34,218 nucleotides of DNA, taken from NCBI GenBank assembly GCA_016218805.1, contig JACRCW010000122.1, positions 1-34,218 on the forward strand, read 5' to 3'. The position numbers and the translations under genes were made by a program. This DNA comes from Deltaproteobacteria bacterium (lineage in GTDB: Bacteria; Myxococcota; JACRCW01). Shown in pieces: positions 1 to 8,300 of this stretch. The stretch's first letter is position 1. Each line of letters opens with the position of its first letter. The notes under the pieces are model-generated. The model made no database searches and was not told the DNA's origin. It worked only from the letters and a program-made list of their open reading frames with translations.

Positions 1-80
1 GGGCCGCCGCGCACCGGGGCCGCCGCGCACCGGGGCCGCCGCGCACCGGGGCCGCCGCGCACCGGGGCCGCCACGCACCG
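1..80. repeat. 16-bp tandem repeat, five units, cut by window edge
   Basis: Five head-to-tail copies of GGGCCGCCGCGCACCG. The first four are identical and the fifth (65-80) has one change, G to A at unit position 9. The array ends at 80, about 50 bp before the start of the Nudix gene, and probably continues to the left of the window. Sixteen is not a multiple of three, so it is unlikely to encode a repeated peptide. The units abut directly without spacers, so this is not a CRISPR array. Copy number could vary by slippage. Confidence 0.9.
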
Positions 81-130
81 GGCCACCTGGGAGGGCGAGG
101 CTCCTGCCGAGCCCGCGTCAACGAGTTGCC

Positions 131-892
131 ATGACATCCCGCCGACTGACCGAGCAAGAAGAGACCAGCGGGACGCAGGACGCATTCCTCGAGAAGTACG
201 ACCCGGGTGCGTATCCCCGCCCCGGGGTGACGGTGGACATTGTGCTGTTCACCGTGCTGGAGCGCACGCTTCGGGTGCTGCTCATCCGGCGCAAGAAGCA
301 CCCGTTCCTGGACCACTGGGCGCTGCCGGGCGGGTTTGTGCGCGCGGATGAGAGCGGGGAAGCCGCCGCGCGCCGTGAGCTGGCTGAGGAGACGGGGGCC
401 CGGGACATCTTCCTGGAGCAGCTGTACACCTTCAGTGAGCCGGGGCGGGACCCGCGGACCTGGGTCATCTCCGTGGCGCACTACGCGCTGGTCACGGTGG
501 ACCGGCTGGACCTGCGGGCGGGGAGTGACGCGGCGGAGACGCAGTGGTTCCGCGTGCGCGATGGGAAGCACGGCGTGGAGTGCGTGCCGTTGACGGGCGG
601 ACCGGCGGTGAAGCTGGCGTTTGACCACGCCAAGATCGTTGACACAGCGGTGAACCGCATCCGCGGCAAGTTGGATTACGTACCCATTGGTTTCCAGCTG
701 TTGCCGGAGCTGTTCACGCTGACGGAGCTGCAGGAAGTCCACGAGGCCATCCTGGGAACGGACCTGGACAAGCGGAACTTCCGCTCCAAGGTGCAGCGGG
801 ACGGCCTGGTGAAGGCCACCCGGGAGATGCGCCGCGGCGCGCACCGCCCCGCGCAGCTGTTCCGTTACGCGCGGCCGCGCCAGGCCGGATAG
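131..892 (+). CDS. NrtR-type Nudix domain / winged-helix regulator
   Basis: 253 residues. Residues about 33-165 form a Nudix fold and 68-90 match the Nudix box GX5EX7REUXEEXGU at every key position (G68, E74, R82, E83, L84, E86, E87, G89). The C-terminal part (about 180-250) has the winged-helix pattern of the NrtR family, including the FTLTELQEVHEAI segment and the K-R-NFR-SK recognition region. NrtR proteins are repressors of NAD-metabolism genes that sense ADP-ribose-type ligands. Several characterised NrtRs have lost the catalytic box, whereas this one keeps it, so it may also hydrolyse a nucleotide-sugar substrate (inference). No NAD gene is next to it within the window. There is no clear Shine-Dalgarno sequence before the ATG, so the exact start is uncertain. 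The last 28 nt overlap the 3' end of the opposing membrane-protein gene. Confidence 0.88.
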   Translation: MTSRRLTEQEETSGTQDAFLEKYDPGAYPRPGVTVDIVLFTVLERTLRVLLIRRKKHPFLDHWALPGGFVRADESGEAAARRELAEETGARDIFLEQLYTFSEPGRDPRTWVISVAHYALVTVDRLDLRAGSDAAETQWFRVRDGKHGVECVPLTGGPAVKLAFDHAKIVDTAVNRIRGKLDYVPIGFQLLPELFTLTELQEVHEAILGTDLDKRNFRSKVQRDGLVKATREMRRGAHRPAQLFRYARPRQAG

Positions 893-2253
893 CTCCGCAC
901 CGTCCAGCCCAGTCCGGGGACGCGGCGTGGGTCGCGGCGCAGGCGGAACACGGAGCACATGAGCCCGGCCAGCAGCAGGTAGCCAAACATGTCGTACGGG
1001 ATGCGGTAGCGGCTGTCGCCGTAGAACAGCGCCATGATGGGCGTCAGCGTGGCCAACTGGAGCAGCAACCAGCGCTCCGCCCGGCGCCACCGCGCCAACA
1101 GCAGGGCCACAGGCAGCAGGAACAGCAGCGCGTGGCTGTACAGCCGGTTCATCGTGGCGGAGCCCTTGGCAAAGGGCGTGATGTTGGGCGGCCACGGTTC
1201 GGACGCGCCAAACATGTCCTCCAGGTTGGCCCACCAGCGACGGGCGTGCGCCCAGCCGTCCTGGCGGATGCACTCCCAGCCCTGCTGGAAATAGTACGCG
1301 TTGTCCCACGCCATGTTCTTGCGGTGGATGGCCTTCTTCTCCTCGCGGCCTTCGCGCTGCGCGCGCTGGATGCTCACCGGCGCGGCAAACGTGTAGTACA
1401 TCGCCACGCCCGGTTCGTGCGTCTCAATATGTACGACGTCACAGTGCCCCTGGTAGAAGTTGAATCCCGCGTTGCTGGACAACCCCACGCGGGTGCCTGC
1501 TGCGTGGCTCTGCAGCTCCATGGCCGGCAGCACCGGGAGCAGGAACGCCAGCAACAGGGGTACCGCCTCACGCACGCGGACAAACGGGAACCGCCGCGTG
1601 AGCAGCGGGAACCCGATGGTGGCGGCCCCCAGCGCGTACTGCGGGCGGATCACCGTCGCCACGCCGGCCAGCAGCCCCGCCAGGGCGTACACGGCCGCGC
1701 GCCGCCACGGGCGCGCTTCGTCCAGGTCCCGCGCGAACAACCCGACAAGCAGCGACAGCGCCATGAAGCACGTGAACGGGTTTTCGCTCATGTACAGGCC
1801 GGCGAAGATGGTGAACGGCCAATGGAACATCAGCCCGCCCACCGCCAGCGCGCCGGCCAGCGGGTGCCGGAACAGCTTCCATCCCAGCCCCGCCACCGCG
1901 TACAGCGTGACGACGGCCAGCACCCACCACAGCCACTGGTTGAGCAGCAGCCCGTCCTTTTCGTTGGCCGCCACGCGCATCAGCGGCGTCATCAGCAGGT
2001 GCGTGCCCGGCGGGTAGAACGTATCAAACCGCGTGAGCTTGATGCCGGGCGTGGCCAGGTGCACCGCGCGCTCCACGTACCCCTGCATGTCCGACCACAC
2101 GAAGTTGCGCGGCTCATTGAGGCGGAACACAAACTCCCAGCGGTTCCACGCAATCCACGGCGCCAGCAGCAGCAGCGCCACCAGGCCGCCCAGCCAGGAC
2201 GCGCCGCGCGCGCGCAGCCGGTCCCACGCGGTGTTTGTCGTCGGTGCGTCCAT
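865..2253 (-). CDS. polytopic membrane protein, GT-C (ArnT/GT39-like) glycosyltransferase-like
   Basis: 462 residues with roughly ten hydrophobic segments. After the first membrane segment (about 20-38) an acidic motif SDMQGYVERA lies in the first periplasmic loop, the usual place for the catalytic acidic residues of GT-C enzymes using polyprenyl-phosphate sugars. A later YPPGTHLL segment and an R-P-Q-Y motif in a membrane helix are also seen in such families. A soluble loop lies around 275-345. The likely role is sugar transfer to lipid or protein at the inner membrane; donor and acceptor cannot be told. The stop (TAA, 865-867 on the complement) lies inside the Nudix gene, a tail-to-tail overlap of 28 nt. 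The gene diverges from the LEA14-like gene across a 79-bp gap. Family assignment is moderate; an uncharacterised membrane protein remains possible. Confidence 0.7.
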   Translation of the reverse strand: MDAPTTNTAWDRLRARGASWLGGLVALLLLAPWIAWNRWEFVFRLNEPRNFVWSDMQGYVERAVHLATPGIKLTRFDTFYPPGTHLLMTPLMRVAANEKDGLLLNQWLWWVLAVVTLYAVAGLGWKLFRHPLAGALAVGGLMFHWPFTIFAGLYMSENPFTCFMALSLLVGLFARDLDEARPWRRAAVYALAGLLAGVATVIRPQYALGAATIGFPLLTRRFPFVRVREAVPLLLAFLLPVLPAMELQSHAAGTRVGLSSNAGFNFYQGHCDVVHIETHEPGVAMYYTFAAPVSIQRAQREGREEKKAIHRKNMAWDNAYYFQQGWECIRQDGWAHARRWWANLEDMFGASEPWPPNITPFAKGSATMNRLYSHALLFLLPVALLLARWRRAERWLLLQLATLTPIMALFYGDSRYRIPYDMFGYLLLAGLMCSVFRLRRDPRRVPGLGWTVRSYPAWRGRA

Positions 2254-2300
2254 CCGGCGCCGGCTTACCCACGCGCCGAACCCGGAGGCAAGCGCGTTGC

Positions 2301-2319
2301 CCCGGCCAATGCGGCCGGG
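2301..2319. promoter_or_regulatory. inverted repeat between divergent genes
   Basis: CCCGGCC (2301-2307) and GGCCGGG (2313-2319) form a perfect 7-bp inverted repeat around AATGC. It sits between the divergent starts at 2253 (minus) and 2333 (plus). The loop contains an in-frame ATG (2309) for the LEA14-like gene, so in mRNA a hairpin here would hide that start and favour 2333. It could be an operator or an RNA hairpin; GC-rich DNA produces such repeats by chance as well. Confidence 0.3.
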
Positions 2320-2332
2320 TTACTGCGGGCCC

Positions 2333-2833
2333 ATGCGCGGCCCACTGCTCGCCCTTGTCCTGGCGCTGTCCCCCGCCCTGCTCCTGGTGGACGGTTGCGC
2401 CACCGCATCCCCCGGCGCCCGCCTCATCCGTCCTACGGTGAAACTCACGCGGGTACGCGCGGTGACGGCGGACCCCACCGGCGTGACGGTGGAGGCGGTG
2501 GTGCGGATTGACAATCCCAACGTGTTCCCGCTGTTGCTGGAACGCGTGGAATACCAGTTGGAGCTGGACCACCGCGTGACCGCGCACGGCGAGACCACCG
2601 CCAGCCTCACGGTTCCCCCGCGCGGGACGGCAGACGGGCCGGTGCGCCTGCGCGCACCGTTCCGCGAAGCGCTGGCCGCCGGGGCGGTCCTGTTGCTGAT
2701 GGGTGAGATTCCCTACACGCTGACCATGACGGCTTACCTGTCCACGCCCATCCGGCCGCTGGCCATTCCGCTGATTGAAGAAGGCAAGCTGTCCCTGCGG
2801 GACATGGTGCCGGACGAAGAGGCCCGGCCCTGA
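2333..2833 (+). CDS. LEA14/WHy-domain exported protein, putative lipoprotein
   Basis: 166 residues from the ATG at 2333. A hydrophobic leader (residues 3-20) ends in VDGC; the aspartate before Gly-Cys makes it a poor lipobox, so lipidation is only possible. Residues about 35-150 match the water-stress/hypersensitive-response (WHy, LEA14-like) domain: a beta sandwich with the conserved DNPNVFPLLLE motif and a later YTLTMTAYLSTP strand. Such small envelope lipoproteins are common in Deltaproteobacteria-type genomes and their function is unclear (desiccation or envelope-stress binding proteins by analogy). An upstream in-frame ATG at 2309 would add eight residues before the signal sequence; it lies in a hairpin loop and has no ribosome site, so I prefer 2333, although that start also lacks a good one. 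Its stop is 3 nt from the stop of the opposing small gene. Confidence 0.8.
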   Translation: MRGPLLALVLALSPALLLVDGCATASPGARLIRPTVKLTRVRAVTADPTGVTVEAVVRIDNPNVFPLLLERVEYQLELDHRVTAHGETTASLTVPPRGTADGPVRLRAPFREALAAGAVLLLMGEIPYTLTMTAYLSTPIRPLAIPLIEEGKLSLRDMVPDEEARP

Positions 2834-2836
2834 GGG

Positions 2837-3004
2837 TCAGGTAGGGGGTAGGGACCGGCGCCGGAGCAGCTCGTCAAACATGCGGTCCACGTCCTGCGGG
2901 ACGTCCGTGGCTGCGTCCAGCACCCGTTCCTTCCGCTGCGCGCAGGGCTCCGTCCAGATTTGCAGACTGTTGAAAAACCGCTCTTCGGCTGCCTTGGGAT
3001 CCAT
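2837..3004 (-). CDS. small hypothetical protein, 55 residues
   Basis: The 55-residue protein begins at an ATG with a near-perfect ribosome site (AGGAGG, 5-6 nt upstream on the complement), which fixes this start over in-frame ATGs further upstream. It is charged and helical, starting MDPKAAEERFF and ending in an acidic-amphipathic stretch (DVDRMFDELLRRR). There is no signal peptide or membrane segment, and one cysteine (C21). I do not recognise a family. It is divergent from the M23 peptidase gene across 180 bp and convergent with the LEA14-like gene with only 3 nt between stops. The ribosome site and position between real genes make expression likely. Confidence 0.65.
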   Translation of the reverse strand: MDPKAAEERFFNSLQIWTEPCAQRKERVLDAATDVPQDVDRMFDELLRRRSLPPT

Positions 3005-3184
3005 GTGGCACCTCCTCACACCCTTTGGAGCCGCTGGGCTCCATCTGGTTCCTACTTCCCACGGCGGACGGCGGGCTCCAAGAAACCGGCCGCGGGTGGG
3101 GGCGTGTGGGCGCATGTCCTCCGTCGGCAACACGCAGAATGTCCCTTGGAGACGCAGCGATTTGCGATCTAGTCTGGACGGGCC

Positions 3185-4192
3185 GTGCGCGTGATCACCC
3201 TTGCTCTCGTCGCTGCCATCGCCCTGGGGTGCGCCACCTCGTCAGGCGCGCGGCCGGGTTCCTCCGGAGACGCCACGCTGAAAAACGTCGCGGCGCCGGC
3301 GGCGGCGCCCGCGCCCTCCCCCACCGTAAAGAAAGCCGTGCCGGCGCGCCTGCCCGTGAAGAAGGTGGGCCCGGCACGCGCGGCCAAGGGGCCGCCCGCA
3401 CTGCCGCTGGCGACGGCACTCAAGCGTTTCCAGGCGGGGCGGATGCACTTCCCGCGGCGCAAGCTCCCGGAGATGAGCATGGAGAGCGAGCGTCACTGGT
3501 ACGCCATGCTGGACCAGGTGCACGACGCACTGGCCGACGACGCGGGCGACGGGCGCGAGAACGAGGAACTGTCCCTGCTGATGCGCACGCGCATGACGCT
3601 GGAAACCGAGTTCCAGATGGACCAGCGGCGGCACCGGCAAGTGAGCCCGGAGCTCACCGCGCAGGTGAAGGAGACCCTGGCCGAGGTCGACGAGCGCGTG
3701 CGCGAGCTGCGCAGCCTGTCGACGGGATTCGCGATGGAGGACACGGGGCCGTTTGAGGGCACGGTGACGCTGCGCCATCCGGTGCAGCTGGTGAACATCA
3801 CCAGCTACTTTGGCCGCCGGCGTGACCCGATTGTCCGGCGGCAGACGCGGTTCCACGCGGGCGTGGACCTGGCCGGCTGGGAAGGCACGCTGGTGATGAG
3901 CGCGGGGCCGGGCGTGGTGGCGTACTCGGATTGGCAGGGCGGCGGCGGCAACCACGTCATCGTGGTGCATCCCAATGGGTACCGCACGCACTACAGCCAC
4001 CTGTCCAAGATCCTGGTGGAGCAGGGCACGCCCGTGGACGAGGGCACGCCCATCGGCCTGATGGGCCAGACCGGCCGCAGCACCGGCCCGCACCTGCACT
4101 TCTCGGTGTCGCGCCACGGCGGATTTGTGGACCCGCTGGAAGTGCTGGACGTGCCGCTGGGGCGTGACGGTCCCGCGGTCCCGCGTTCGTGA
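3185..4192 (+). CDS. M23 (LytM) peptidase, putative lipoprotein
   Basis: 335 residues from a GTG start. A hydrophobic leader (residues 3-15) precedes Cys16 (IALGC), a plausible though not ideal lipobox. Residues 35-75 are Ala/Pro/Lys-rich linker. Residues 95-180 are charged and helical, probably coiled coil, as in EnvC/NlpD-type or cell-separation LytM proteins. Residues 195-325 form the LytM domain with the full metal and catalytic set: H224 and D228 in HAGVDLA, H272 in HYSHLS, and H303/H305 in GPHLHF. It should therefore be an active murein endopeptidase or hydrolase in the envelope rather than a degenerate activator. The stop overlaps the next gene's start (GTGA). A weak promoter-like TTGGAG-16-TCTAGT lies at 3146-3173, which would leave almost no leader. 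Confidence 0.88.
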   Translation: MRVITLALVAAIALGCATSSGARPGSSGDATLKNVAAPAAAPAPSPTVKKAVPARLPVKKVGPARAAKGPPALPLATALKRFQAGRMHFPRRKLPEMSMESERHWYAMLDQVHDALADDAGDGRENEELSLLMRTRMTLETEFQMDQRRHRQVSPELTAQVKETLAEVDERVRELRSLSTGFAMEDTGPFEGTVTLRHPVQLVNITSYFGRRRDPIVRRQTRFHAGVDLAGWEGTLVMSAGPGVVAYSDWQGGGGNHVIVVHPNGYRTHYSHLSKILVEQGTPVDEGTPIGLMGQTGRSTGPHLHFSVSRHGGFVDPLEVLDVPLGRDGPAVPRS

Positions 4193-4548
4193 CGGAACAC
4201 CCCTATCAACCTTGGCTGGGACGCGCCTTTGACCAGACGGCGGCGGAGCACGCGTCCGCGGCCATGGCCTTCCACCGTGACGGGCGCGAGCGCGAAGGCC
4301 TGGTCACGCGCTCCTACGAAGTGGTCCTGCCCGATCCGCTCCCCCCGCTGCGCGACTTCCTGGAGGCGTTGGGCGCAAAGTTGGAAGCGCACCTGGAGGC
4401 GCTGGGGCTGCCGCGCACCGGGCACCTGGGCGTGTTCCTCTCGGTGTTCGCCGGGGACCGGCTGTACTTTGTGGACAGCAGCGTGACGCTGGCCGTGCGG
4501 GATGACCTCAAGCGCGGTGACAAGCCGGTGGCGCTGTTGCCCGGGTGA
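4189..4548 (+). CDS. conserved-looking hypothetical protein, 119 residues
   Basis: The GTG start shares four bases with the stop of the M23 peptidase gene (GTGA at 4189-4192), so the two are translationally coupled. The protein is soluble-looking, without signal or membrane segments. A central helical stretch (about 45-68, LPPLRDFLEALGAKLEAHLEALG) is followed by beta-like segments (HLGVFLSVFAGDRLYFVDSSVTLAVRDD). I recognise no family. Cytoplasmic coupling to an envelope hydrolase suggests an accessory or chaperone-like role, but that is inference only. Confidence 0.7.
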   Translation: MTEHPYQPWLGRAFDQTAAEHASAAMAFHRDGREREGLVTRSYEVVLPDPLPPLRDFLEALGAKLEAHLEALGLPRTGHLGVFLSVFAGDRLYFVDSSVTLAVRDDLKRGDKPVALLPG

Positions 4549-4592
4549 GATCGCGCTCGCGGTTGGACGGGCCGCGCTCTAGGATTCCGTTC

Positions 4593-5207
4593 ATGCGCCC
4601 CTGGTTCCTGCTGGTTGCCGCCCTGTCCGCCGCCGCACCCACCGCCTCCGCGCACGACGACGCGTGCCCGGCCGGTTCTTCGCGCGTGCGCCGCCTGCCG
4701 CGCCGCGCCGTGATGGCTCCAGCCCGCGCCGCCCCCGCGCCGGCCGGTCCCGTGCACGTGCGCGCGGACAGTTCACGGCCCCGCGCGCTGCCTGCCGTCC
4801 TGCTCGCCGGTGCGGGCGTGGCGGGTGGTGTCGTCGTCGCCACCGGGCTGGGCGTGCTGATCACCGCCGCCACCGTGGCGGTGGGCTGGCGCACGGGCAC
4901 GCTGCCCGCGCCGCCGCGCCTGGAGGCAGCCCCGCCCCGCCCCGGTCAGGTCCCGCTGTGGGTCCCGGTCACGGCCGGGTTCTTTGCCGGGCTGGCGCTG
5001 GGGATGACGCCGCCGCTGCTGGTGCTGGCCGCCAGCCACGTGGCCTTCACGTGGACGGCGGGCGTGGTGGGCACCCTGACGGGCAACTTCCTTGACCGCC
5101 GCCCGGTGGCTGAGCACGCCGTCACCCCGTGCGAGCCCTTCGCCGCGCCGCCCGCCTGCCCGTCCGTCCCGCGCTGCCCGGGCGCCTGGTCGGTGACGGT
5201 GGACTGA
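4593..5207 (+). CDS. exported/membrane hypothetical protein, 204 residues
   Basis: From the ATG at 4593 the protein starts with a good signal peptide (MRPWFLLVAALSAAAPTASA then HDD), and AGGA lies 8 nt before the ATG. An in-frame GTG at 4545, overlapping the previous stop (GTGA), would add 16 basic residues before the signal sequence, so it is less likely. Two hydrophobic stretches follow (about 65-93 and 125-165), rich in Gly/Ala/Val, suggesting two to three membrane helices. The C-terminal 30 residues contain four cysteines. No family recognised. It is the third gene of the M23-led cluster. Confidence 0.65.
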   Translation: MRPWFLLVAALSAAAPTASAHDDACPAGSSRVRRLPRRAVMAPARAAPAPAGPVHVRADSSRPRALPAVLLAGAGVAGGVVVATGLGVLITAATVAVGWRTGTLPAPPRLEAAPPRPGQVPLWVPVTAGFFAGLALGMTPPLLVLAASHVAFTWTAGVVGTLTGNFLDRRPVAEHAVTPCEPFAAPPACPSVPRCPGAWSVTVD

Positions 5208-5306
5208 AACCCCGCGTTCCCGACGGGGATCTACGACAAAAGGCGGATGCCTGCGCCGGTGGCGCCGCCTAGCCTCCGCCCACCCTTTTTCTCGTCGGTG
5301 GCCCTC

Positions 5307-8300
5307 ATGCGACGTCTTTCTTCCGCGCTGGTCCTGCCCCTGCTTCCCCTCGTGTTCGCCCGGTGTAACTGCACCGAGGAGCTGACCGAACTCCCCAAGC
5401 CGGAAATCGAAGTCCGCGACCCCATGTCCAGCGCGACCAACGACGACCCGCGCGACGGCAGCGACGGCAACACGCCGCTGGTGATTGGCTTTGGCGTGGG
5501 CGAGGTGGGCACGCGCAGCGCGCGCACCGTGGAGGTGGCCAACAAGGGCACCGACGTGCTGAAGGTGGAGAACGTGTCCTTTGCGCCCGCGGACCCGGCC
5601 GACCCGATCTGCCCGGTGCCGTCCTCCGCCATCAGCTTTGCGTCCGCCAACGAGCAGCGCCCCGTGGAGGTGGCCAAGGACGGCGGCACGCACACGCTGT
5701 CCCTGGCCTTCCAGGTGACCGGCGGCAGCCACTGCCGCATCCTGCTCATCCGCTCCAATGACGAGGACGAAGGCACCGTGAAGGTCTACTTCACCGCCTC
5801 CGGCCAGGGCCCGCGGCTGTGCGCCGTGCCGGACACCGGTGGCATCGTGGACTTCGGGACCACCAAGCCGGGCGTGGGCAAGCAGCGCACGCAGCGGATT
5901 GAGAGCTGCGGCACGCGCGGCGTCACCGTGTCGTCGCTGACCGTCCAGGATTCGCTGACCCCGGCGTTCCACATTGTGTCGCCGGCCGCGCCCCCCTCAG
6001 GCGAGCTGCCGCCGTGCACGGGCAACAACGCCACCTCCTGCGGGTTTGACGTGGTCATGGAGTTCAACCCGCCGCTGGGCGGGCTGTTCCAGGGCACACT
6101 GAACGTCACCACCACGGCCGCCACCGGTGAGACCGTCTACCCCTTCCAGCTCACCGGCAAGGGCGCCGAGTGCAACCTGCAGGTGGTCCCGAGCCTGGTG
6201 CAGTTTGGCGCCGTGGCGGCCAACCAGAGCGCCACCCAGACGGTGCAGCTGCGCAACCTGGGCGTGTGTCACTGCACGGTGGACCAGCTCACGGCCATCA
6301 CGCCCGCGGACGTGGGCTTCTCCTACGTGAGCCCGCCCACCGCGCCGTTCACGCTGCCGGGTACGGACGGGTGTGACGGTGACGCCGCGCCCACGGCGGG
6401 GATGACCTCCATTGTGGTCCTGCAGCTCAAGTATGAACCCGGCAACCGCGCCAACGCCTCGTCCGACAACGCGGCGTTCCACGTCATGAGCGCCTCCAAC
6501 ACCACTGCCACGGACCAGGAGGTGCGCCTGGAGGCCACCGGTGGCGGCACGCCACGCTGCGAGCTGGCCGTGGACCCGGTGCTGCCGCCCACGGCCACCA
6601 GCTCCAACCCGTTTGGCCTTTCCGAGGACCAGACCACCTACCAGCGCTACGGCTTGATCCGCTTTGGCAACACCACACGCAACATCACCAAGCGCATGCC
6701 CATCACGCTGACCAACCGCGGCAACGCCAACTGCGCGGTGAGCGGGTGGCAGTGGCAGACCGCGGACACGCCGTCCCACGGGTTTGGCATGGAGGATCCC
6801 TCCGGCAACCCGCTCACGCCGGGCAACCCGGGCATCACCATCACGCCGGGCAGCACCGTGGTCATCAAGGCCACCTACACGCCGGCGGAGCCCAATGAGA
6901 AGTGGCTGGGCGCCGCGGAGCTGGACCTGCAGGCGCGCCTGCTGCACTGCGGGTTCGGGTTCCCGCCCCCCACGTGCGACGGCAACGGCGTGAAGCTGGT
7001 CACCAACGCGGAGAACATTGACACCACCGCCATTGGCGGCGGGCCGGGCGTGCTGTCGTTCGGGTTCAATGGCGCGTCGGTGGCGCCGGCCATTGACATC
7101 ATTCCGCAGGAACTGGACTTTGGTGTCATCACGCTGGGCTGTGGCAGCGAAGAGCGCGACGTCAAGATCTACAACACGGGCAACGCGGACCTGGTGATTG
7201 CGCAGTTCAGCATCAGCCCCGTGGCCAACCCGGTGGAGTTCCGCATCACGGCGCAGCCGCCCGTGCCGGCCACCATCACGCCGGGCAACAACATCCGCGT
7301 GAAGGTCCGCTTCTACCCGCGGCACACCGGCCAGCACGCCGCCAACCTGGTCATCACCACGGATGAGGGAAACAGCAGCTACGGCGAATACACCGTGCCG
7401 CTGCGCGGCGAGGGCACCACGGAGAGCCACGTGGAGGACGTGTTCCGCCAGCTCACGGAACCGCTGGTGGACGTGCTGTGGGTGGTGGATGACTCGGGCT
7501 CCATGAGTGACGAGCAGACCGCGCTGGGCACCAACTTCCCCGCGTTCTTCAACCAGACCTCCATCAACAACGTGGACTACCACATTGCGGTGACCACCAC
7601 GCTGACGTCGTCAGACGCGTGCATCCCGGACCTGACCAACCCCAACGCGCCCTGCTTTGCGGAACCGGACACGGAGGCCGGCTACTACACGGCGTGTCCG
7701 GGGAATGATCACTACCTGTCCCGCACCAGCAGCAACCCGCAGGGCCAGTTCGCGTGCAACGTGGAGGTGGCGGACAGCAGCAACGTCACGCCGTCACGCG
7801 CGCACTCGGACTCCGCGGAGGCGGGGCTGCAGGCGGCCAAGCTGTTCCTCAGCCAGCCCAACAGCACCACCACCAACGCGGGCTTTCTGCGGGAGGACGC
7901 CAAGCTGTACGTCATCATGATCTCTGACGAGGAGGACCAGTCCGCCGGGCCGGTGGACCTGTACGTGGACTTCTTCCAGAACCTCAAAGGTTTCCGGAAC
8001 CGCAGCCTGGTGTCCGTCTCCGCCATTGCCGGCCACGTTCCCGGCGGCTGCGGCGAGGCGGCAGAAGCGGGCACGCGCTACAAGGACGCGGTGGATGCCA
8101 TTGCCAACGGGCTGTTCCTGGACATCTGCGAGAATGACTGGGGTAACTACCTCACGCAGTTGGCGTTTGATTCGTTTGGGCTCAAGACGCAGTTCTTCCT
8201 CAGCCGCAACGCGGACCCCGCGCAGTTGACCGTGTGCATTGCGCAGGATGACCCCGTGGTCACGCCCAGCACGGCGTGCGCGCCCGTCGCCGCGGCCCCG

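Noticed and set aside
1..80. CRISPR array
   Set aside because: The 16-bp units directly abut one another with no spacers and there are no cas genes.
5997..7583. 528-codon antisense frame inside the VWA/ASH gene
   Set aside because: Composition typical of shadow frames (His/Arg/Val/Gly) and the sense strand has signal peptide, repeats and MIDAS.
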